A DNA stretch of 64,000 nucleotides, taken from NCBI RefSeq assembly GCF_002583555.1, contig NZ_BEGX01000001.1, positions 62,001 through 126,000 on the forward strand, given 5' to 3'. The translations under genes and the position numbers were made by a program. Shown one piece after another: positions 60,151-64,000 of the stretch (positions are counted from its first letter, which is position 1; every line of letters begins with the position of its first letter). This DNA comes from Pseudonocardia sp. N23. GTDB taxonomy: Bacteria; Actinomycetota; Actinomycetes; Mycobacteriales; Pseudonocardiaceae. The notes beneath the pieces were generated by a model. That model was not told where the DNA came from and did not search any database. It worked only from the letters and a program-made list of their open reading frames with translations.

Positions 60151-60804
60151 CTACTTGACGACCGGCGCGCCCATCGGCAGCGCCCGTCCTCCCAGCTCCT
60201 GGTTCATGGCGTCGTAGAACAGGTAGATGCCGATCAGGCAGAACACGAACACGGCGATGCCGCCGCCCGTGAGCATTCCGGTCGACCCACCGAGGACACC
60301 GGCGAGGACCAGCGCGACCGCGATGTCGACGACGACGAACAGCAGGGTGAAGGCCAGCGGCAGCCGCATCGTCGCGAGGGTGACGACGACCAGCACCACC
60401 AGCCACGAGATCAGGAACGTGGCCTGCAGGGACTGGATCTGGGATGCGGCGGCGGTGGCGTCCGTGGCGGACACCCCGAACCACCCGTTGACCAGGCCCA
60501 TGACCATGAACCCGAAGCTCATCCAGAACACACCGAACATCCCGAAGATGCCGGCGATGGCGCTCTGGCCTGCCCGGGCGGCCCACAGGCCCGAGGCCAG
60601 CACGCCGATTCCGGCGGCGAAGAAGACGGCCGGGACCAGACCGCCGGGAAGAGCGGCCGGTAGGTAGCCGACCAGCCACAGGCCGAGCGTGATACTCCCG
60701 ACCAGGAAGCACGGTAGCGCGAACAGCGACGGGTTGGCGGCCGGGGCGGCAGCAGCTGCCGGCGCCTCGGCGACGGGGGCCTGCGCCTCGTTCTCGACTG
60801 TCAT
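60151..60804 (-). CDS. GPR1/FUN34/YaaH-family acetate transporter (SatP-like)
   Basis: The 217-residue protein has an alanine- and proline-rich start, then six hydrophobic helices. The family hallmark N-P-(A/S)-P at helix 1 appears as ANPSLFALPCFLVGSITLGL, and the acetate-filter region includes GIFGMFGVFWMSFGF. SatP-type proteins carry acetate or succinate. It is the third short-acid transporter in 6 kb and is convergent with the amidase. Confidence 0.9.
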   Translation of the reverse strand: MTVENEAQAPVAEAPAAAAAPAANPSLFALPCFLVGSITLGLWLVGYLPAALPGGLVPAVFFAAGIGVLASGLWAARAGQSAIAGIFGMFGVFWMSFGFMVMGLVNGWFGVSATDATAAASQIQSLQATFLISWLVVLVVVTLATMRLPLAFTLLFVVVDIAVALVLAGVLGGSTGMLTGGGIAVFVFCLIGIYLFYDAMNQELGGRALPMGAPVVK

Positions 60805-61100
60805 GACCGGATCTCCTCGTTGAGTTCGGTACTGCAGCGGTGAGTACTTCGTGAGTACGGCGAGGGACGTGCGTGCCATGGCGTGCGCGGGCACCGTGGC
60901 CGCGGGGACCTCCTGGACCGACGATGTGGACGGGGCCACGCACACCGGCTCGCGTGGTGGCCCGGACGCATCGTGACCCTGTGGCGAGGCGCTGGATGTC
61001 TCGAAAAGAGACGGTGACCGATTCGTGATGTCGCTGGTCACAGGGCCGTGACCCGACCGACGGTCGGGTCACGGCGTTCAGGGAATGTCCTGGCGCCTGC

Positions 61101-61541
61101 TCAGGCCTGCTGCGCGTCGAACATCCACCGCTGCTTCTCCAGCCCGGCGACGATGCCGATCAGCAGGTCCTGGGTCACCGGGTCGAGCTCGCCGAGGCGG
61201 TCGATCCGGGTGCGCGTCCGTGCGATCACGGTGTCGAGGATGCGCACGGCATGCGCGACGGCGCCGCTGTCGGGGATGCGGCCCTCGGGGGCCTCGGCGA
61301 GCGGGGTCTCCTTGGCGACGATGGCGACGCGACCGTCGGCGGGAAGGCCCAGTGCGACGGCGCGCTCGGCGACGGCGTCGCCCGCGGCGCGCGCCTCGTC
61401 GGTCAGCCCGTCGAGCTGCTCGTGGACCGGGAGGAAGGAGCGGCCGGTGACGTTCCAGTGCAGCTGCTTGGCCTGCAGTGCGAGGTCGGTCAGCTCGACG
61501 AGCGTGTCCTGCAGGTCGGTACCGATGCGGTCGAGATCCAT
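61101..61541 (-). CDS. Dps-family ferritin-like protein
   Basis: The 146-residue Dps stores iron and protects DNA in oxidative stress and starvation. The ferroxidase-site pattern is LQAKQLHWNVTGRSFLPVHE followed by LDGLTDEARAAGDAVAERAV, with the H-x11-D/E and D-E spacing of Dps. The C-terminal helix ends WMFDAQQA; there is no lysine-rich DNA tail. The ATG follows GAGGAGG. Two inverted repeats upstream (61576-61622) probably control it. Confidence 0.93.
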   Translation of the reverse strand: MDLDRIGTDLQDTLVELTDLALQAKQLHWNVTGRSFLPVHEQLDGLTDEARAAGDAVAERAVALGLPADGRVAIVAKETPLAEAPEGRIPDSGAVAHAVRILDTVIARTRTRIDRLGELDPVTQDLLIGIVAGLEKQRWMFDAQQA

Positions 61542-61575
61542 GGTGGGTGGGCCTCCTCGGGGTGAGTCGCTTCTT

Positions 61576-61622
61576 TCTGGACTGAATCCAGATTACGCCT
61601 TTTCTGGATCAAGTCCAGAAAA
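61576..61622. promoter_or_regulatory. two CTGGA-N5-TCCAG operators before dps
   Basis: TCTGGA-CTGAA-TCCAGA (61576-61592) and TTTTCTGGA-TCAAG-TCCAGAAAA (61600-61622) share the same half-site and 5-bp spacer and lie 27 bp centre to centre, 35-81 bp before the dps start. The look resembles Fur/PerR- or OhrR-type boxes, and control of dps by iron or peroxide would make sense; the regulator is not known. Confidence 0.6.
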
Positions 61623-61649
61623 GGGCGCTGTGCGCTCGCTCTCGGAAGG

Positions 61650-62315
61650 TCAGGCTGAGCTGGGTCGCGTGGCCACGGCGGTCGTGGCGCAGTGGTCGAC
61701 GAGGGAGTCCGCCAGGTCGTGGGCCCAGTCGGCGTCGCCGGGCTGATCGGTGAACAGCGCGCGGAAGTACAAGGGGGCCATCAGGACGTCGGCGGCCCGG
61801 TCGACGGTCGGCACCACGCCGCCCCGGTCCCGCTCCCGGTCGAGCATCGCCCCGAGCTGGGTGCGGCGCTCGACGATGCACGCGCACCCGCCTCCGGTGC
61901 TGCTGCCCAGTGCCGCGCGGATGATCGCGAGCGTCTCGGGGTCGGTGAGGTCGGTGGCGACGTCGGTGACCCAACGTCGCAGGTCACCGCGTAGCGAGCC
62001 GGTGTCGGGGACGACGAGGTCGTCGGTGAACCGGCTCTCCGCGACGGCGGCGAGCAGGTCACCGAGGGAGGCCCAGCGCCGGTAGACCGTCGTCGGGTGC
62101 ACGCCTGCCCGCGCGGCGATCGCGGGCATCGTGAGCTGCTCGGCGGGGGCGTCGGCCAGTAGTTCGATGACCGCGCGGTGCACCGCGGTCCGGACGCGCG
62201 CCGAGCGGCCGCCGGGGCGCGCCCGCGGTCCGGCGTGGGCGGTTCGGAGAGTGGTGTCCGTTTCCGGACGCGGATCGGCGTCCGAACGGGTGGTGTCTGC
62301 CGCGCGCGTGGCCAT
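61650..62315 (-). CDS. TetR-family repressor
   Basis: The 221-residue regulator has a 35-residue disordered Arg/Asp-rich leader, a TetR helix-turn-helix (VHRAVIELLADAPAEQLTMP, IAARAGVHPTTVYRRWASLG) and a helical ligand domain whose pattern (TGGGCACIVERRTQLGAML) fits the TetR_C_11/AcrR type. It is divergent from the MFS pump. The large inverted repeat at 62327-62377 lies in the shared 74-bp promoter, so it probably represses itself and the pump. Confidence 0.93.
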   Translation of the reverse strand: MATRAADTTRSDADPRPETDTTLRTAHAGPRARPGGRSARVRTAVHRAVIELLADAPAEQLTMPAIAARAGVHPTTVYRRWASLGDLLAAVAESRFTDDLVVPDTGSLRGDLRRWVTDVATDLTDPETLAIIRAALGSSTGGGCACIVERRTQLGAMLDRERDRGGVVPTVDRAADVLMAPLYFRALFTDQPGDADWAHDLADSLVDHCATTAVATRPSSA

Positions 62316-62326
62316 GACGGCATTAT

Positions 62327-62377
62327 TGCAGCGATCGTTGCGTTGACGCCGTCGTCTCTAACGCAACGATCACTGCA
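62327..62377. promoter_or_regulatory. long near-perfect inverted repeat between TetR gene and MFS pump
   Basis: Eighteen-bp arms TGCAGCGATCGTTGCGTT (62327-62344) and AACGCAACGATCACTGCA (62360-62377) match at 17 of 18 positions with a 15-bp spacer. They cover most of the divergent promoter and are the obvious operator for the TetR protein. Confidence 0.8.
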
Positions 62378-62389
62378 GTCTGGAGCGCG

Positions 62390-63631
62390 ATGTCCGCCAC
62401 CGCACCCTCCGCCGCCCCGCCGGCGACGAACCCGTCACGACGGCTGTCCCGTGACCGCACCTTCGCCGCCGTCGCCGCCGTCGTCGTGCTGTTCATGGCC
62501 GCCGCGGGGGCCCCGACCCCGCTCTACGTCGTCTACCAGCAGGCCTGGGGATTCTCCAAGACGACGCTCACCGTGGTCTTCGCCGTCTACGTCCTCGGCC
62601 TGCTCACCTCGCTCCTCGTCGCGGGCGCCCTGTCCGACCACATCGGCCGCCGCCCCGTCCTCGTGGCCGCGATCGGCCTCGAGGCCGTCGCCTTCGTGCT
62701 CTTCCTCGTCGCCGGGGGCGTCCCGGTGCTTCTCGTCGCCCGCGCCCTGCAGGGACTCGCCACCGGTGCCGCCATCACGGCGCTGTCCGCCGCACTCGTC
62801 GACAACGCCCCCACCCACGAACCCGGTCGGGCCGGCGTGGTCAGCAGTGTCGCCCCGGTCGCCGGGCTCGGGCTCGGTGCCCTCGGCGCCGGCGCCCTCG
62901 TCCAGTACGCGCCGGCCCCGACCCACCTCGTGTTCGTCGTCTTCCTGGTGCTGCTCGTCGTCGCCGTCGTCGCCGTCGCGTTCATGCCCGAGACGTCCGC
63001 CCGGGTGCCCGGCGCGCTCGGGTCGCTGCGGCCCGTCGTCGGTGTCCCGCGCAGGCTGCGTGCCGAGGTCATCGCCCTGGTGCCGATCCTGCTGGCCTCG
63101 TGGTCGCTGGGCGGGTTGTTCTTCTCGCTCGGGCCGTCGGTGGCCGCCGAGGTCCTCGGCCTGCACAACCACCTGGTCGGCGGGCTCGTCGTCGTCCTGC
63201 TGTGCGCGCCCGGCGCGCTGACGTCGTTGCTGTTGCGATCGTGGCCGCTGGAGCGGCTGCTCACCCTCGCGGGCGTGTTCGTCACCGTCGGGACCGCGGT
63301 CGCGCTCGTCGGCGTCGACAACCGGCTCGGGATCGTCGGGACGCTGGGCACCGTCGTCGCCGGGGTCGGGTTCGGTGCCGCGGCGCTGGGGACCTTCGGG
63401 ACCTACGCGCGCATCGCCGCACCCCACGAGCGCGGTGCCCTGTTTGCGGTCGCGTACACGATCTCCTACCTGGCCTTCAGCATCCCGGCCGTCGCCGCGG
63501 GCTTCGCCGCGACGTCGCTCGGCCTGCAGGTCGCGACTGCCGGATACGGGGTCATGGTCGTCACACTCGGCGTGCTGGCCCTCGTCGCGCAACGTCTCGC
63601 CGGCCGTCGCCGCGCCGCCGCTGTCGCCTGA
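62390..63631 (+). CDS. MFS drug-efflux transporter
   Basis: This 413-residue major facilitator has about twelve helices. Motif A is SDHIGRRPVLVAAIGLEAVA in the loop after TM2 and motif B-like residues follow in ARALQGLATGAAITAL. It is the DHA1/CynX-like type. It starts 12 bp from the end of the TetR operator repeat, so it is very likely under that repressor. Substrate unknown. Confidence 0.92.
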   Translation: MSATAPSAAPPATNPSRRLSRDRTFAAVAAVVVLFMAAAGAPTPLYVVYQQAWGFSKTTLTVVFAVYVLGLLTSLLVAGALSDHIGRRPVLVAAIGLEAVAFVLFLVAGGVPVLLVARALQGLATGAAITALSAALVDNAPTHEPGRAGVVSSVAPVAGLGLGALGAGALVQYAPAPTHLVFVVFLVLLVVAVVAVAFMPETSARVPGALGSLRPVVGVPRRLRAEVIALVPILLASWSLGGLFFSLGPSVAAEVLGLHNHLVGGLVVVLLCAPGALTSLLLRSWPLERLLTLAGVFVTVGTAVALVGVDNRLGIVGTLGTVVAGVGFGAAALGTFGTYARIAAPHERGALFAVAYTISYLAFSIPAVAAGFAATSLGLQVATAGYGVMVVTLGVLALVAQRLAGRRRAAAVA

Positions 63632-63667
63632 CGGCGGACCGTCACCGGCTCGGGGTGCGGCCGGGGA

Positions 63668-64000
63668 TCAGGAGAACGCTGCAGCGGCGCCCGTGCGCCC
63701 GGTCGCGGCCCGGGCGAAGAACGACGTCTCGCCCGCCAGCAGAGCCGTCCCGGCGTCGACCAGCGCGCCCGCCGCGGCGTAGAAGAACGTGCCGCCGACG
63801 GAGATGCGCGCGACCCCGGCCCCGGCCAGCTCGGCGGGGGCCGGGCCGCCGTCGAGCAACAGCACGTTCACCGGCCGGTCGACGTTGCGCACCACCGTCT
63901 CGACATCAGCGATCCGGACCAGCCCCGGCGCGTAGAGGACGTCGGCGCCGGCCTCCTGGTAGGCCTGCAGCCGGCCGATGGTGTCGGCGAGGTCGTCGAC
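63668..64000 (-). CDS. PEP mutase/isocitrate lyase superfamily protein, cut by the window end
   Basis: Only the C-terminal 110 residues are inside the window. They show ADVLYAPGLVRIADVETVVR, PVNVLLLDGGPAPAELAG, GVARISVGGTFFYAAAG and a C-terminal helix, the end of the TIM barrel of the isocitrate lyase/phosphoenolpyruvate mutase family (methylisocitrate- or carboxyvinyl-carboxyphosphonate-type members). The catalytic loop and start lie beyond position 64000. The stop is 36 bp from the convergent MFS gene. Confidence 0.85.
   Translation of the reverse strand, partial: VDDLADTIGRLQAYQEAGADVLYAPGLVRIADVETVVRNVDRPVNVLLLDGGPAPAELAGAGVARISVGGTFFYAAAGALVDAGTALLAGETSFFARAATGRTGAAAAFS

Overview
This window is chromosomal DNA from a very GC-rich actinomycete, most likely a Pseudonocardiaceae member such as Pseudonocardia (inferred). 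The grounds are frequent GTG starts, a tmRNA close to the mycobacterial one in sequence, an Lsr2-like protein, a mycothiol-type maleylpyruvate isomerase fold, MauE/DsbA-type thiol proteins and the prfB-ftsE-ftsX-smpB order. No phage module, CRISPR array or complete insertion sequence is visible.

Layout. 0-2.9 kb: paired acyl-CoA dehydrogenases and a PadR regulator. 2.9-10.6 kb: the translation-rescue and division block prfB, ftsE, ftsX, smpB and ssrA, with an amidohydrolase and a three-gene FecCD-type ABC importer lying between smpB and ssrA. 10.7-17 kb: an MFS transporter, a VIT1/CCC1-type protein, a frameshifted photolyase relic, a MauE/DsbA pair, an S9 peptidase and tRNA-Ala(GGC). 17-21.2 kb: a patchy low-conservation stretch with a small hypothetical gene, two DJ-1-type genes, a beheaded NTF2-like gene and an IS256-type relic. 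21.2-30 kb: a LysE exporter with divergent Lrp, an acyl-CoA synthetase divergent from 2-oxoacid dehydrogenase E1 alpha/beta, and a large FAD/Fe-S oxidoreductase. 30-35 kb: a secreted TAP-like hydrolase, a two-gene unit made of a histone-tail-like protein and an atypical Lsr2 paralogue, a hydrolase and a DinB-fold protein.

35-41.5 kb is the most interesting part. A RibD-type reductase, a CDP-alcohol phosphatidyltransferase, and a tightly overlapping run of MDR dehydrogenase, divergent PTPS/QueD-fold protein, GT4 glycosyltransferase, flippase-like membrane protein and membrane-anchored sulfatase-fold enzyme look like one uncharacterised biosynthetic locus. It may make an exported glycosylated or lipid-linked product.

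41.5-52.3 kb: an Lrp regulator and hppD (tyrosine catabolism), two orphan family-5 ABC binding lipoproteins flanking a Rieske oxygenase, a VOC protein and a LysR regulator, then Calvin-cycle genes for fructose-bisphosphatase and phosphoribulokinase. 52.6-60.8 kb: a LytS/LytTR two-component pair followed by two SSS carboxylate symporters with small membrane partners, an amidase and a GPR1/SatP acetate transporter, which together suggest regulated acetate or pyruvate uptake. 61-64 kb: a Dps protein under a paired operator, a TetR regulator divergent from an MFS pump across a near-perfect operator, and a PEP-mutase/isocitrate-lyase family gene cut by the window end.

Several genes (prfB, ftsE, smpB, the VIT1-like gene, mauE, lytS and the amidase) have a TANNNT -10 box 6-8 nt before the start codon and no clear Shine-Dalgarno, so leaderless transcripts are probably common here.
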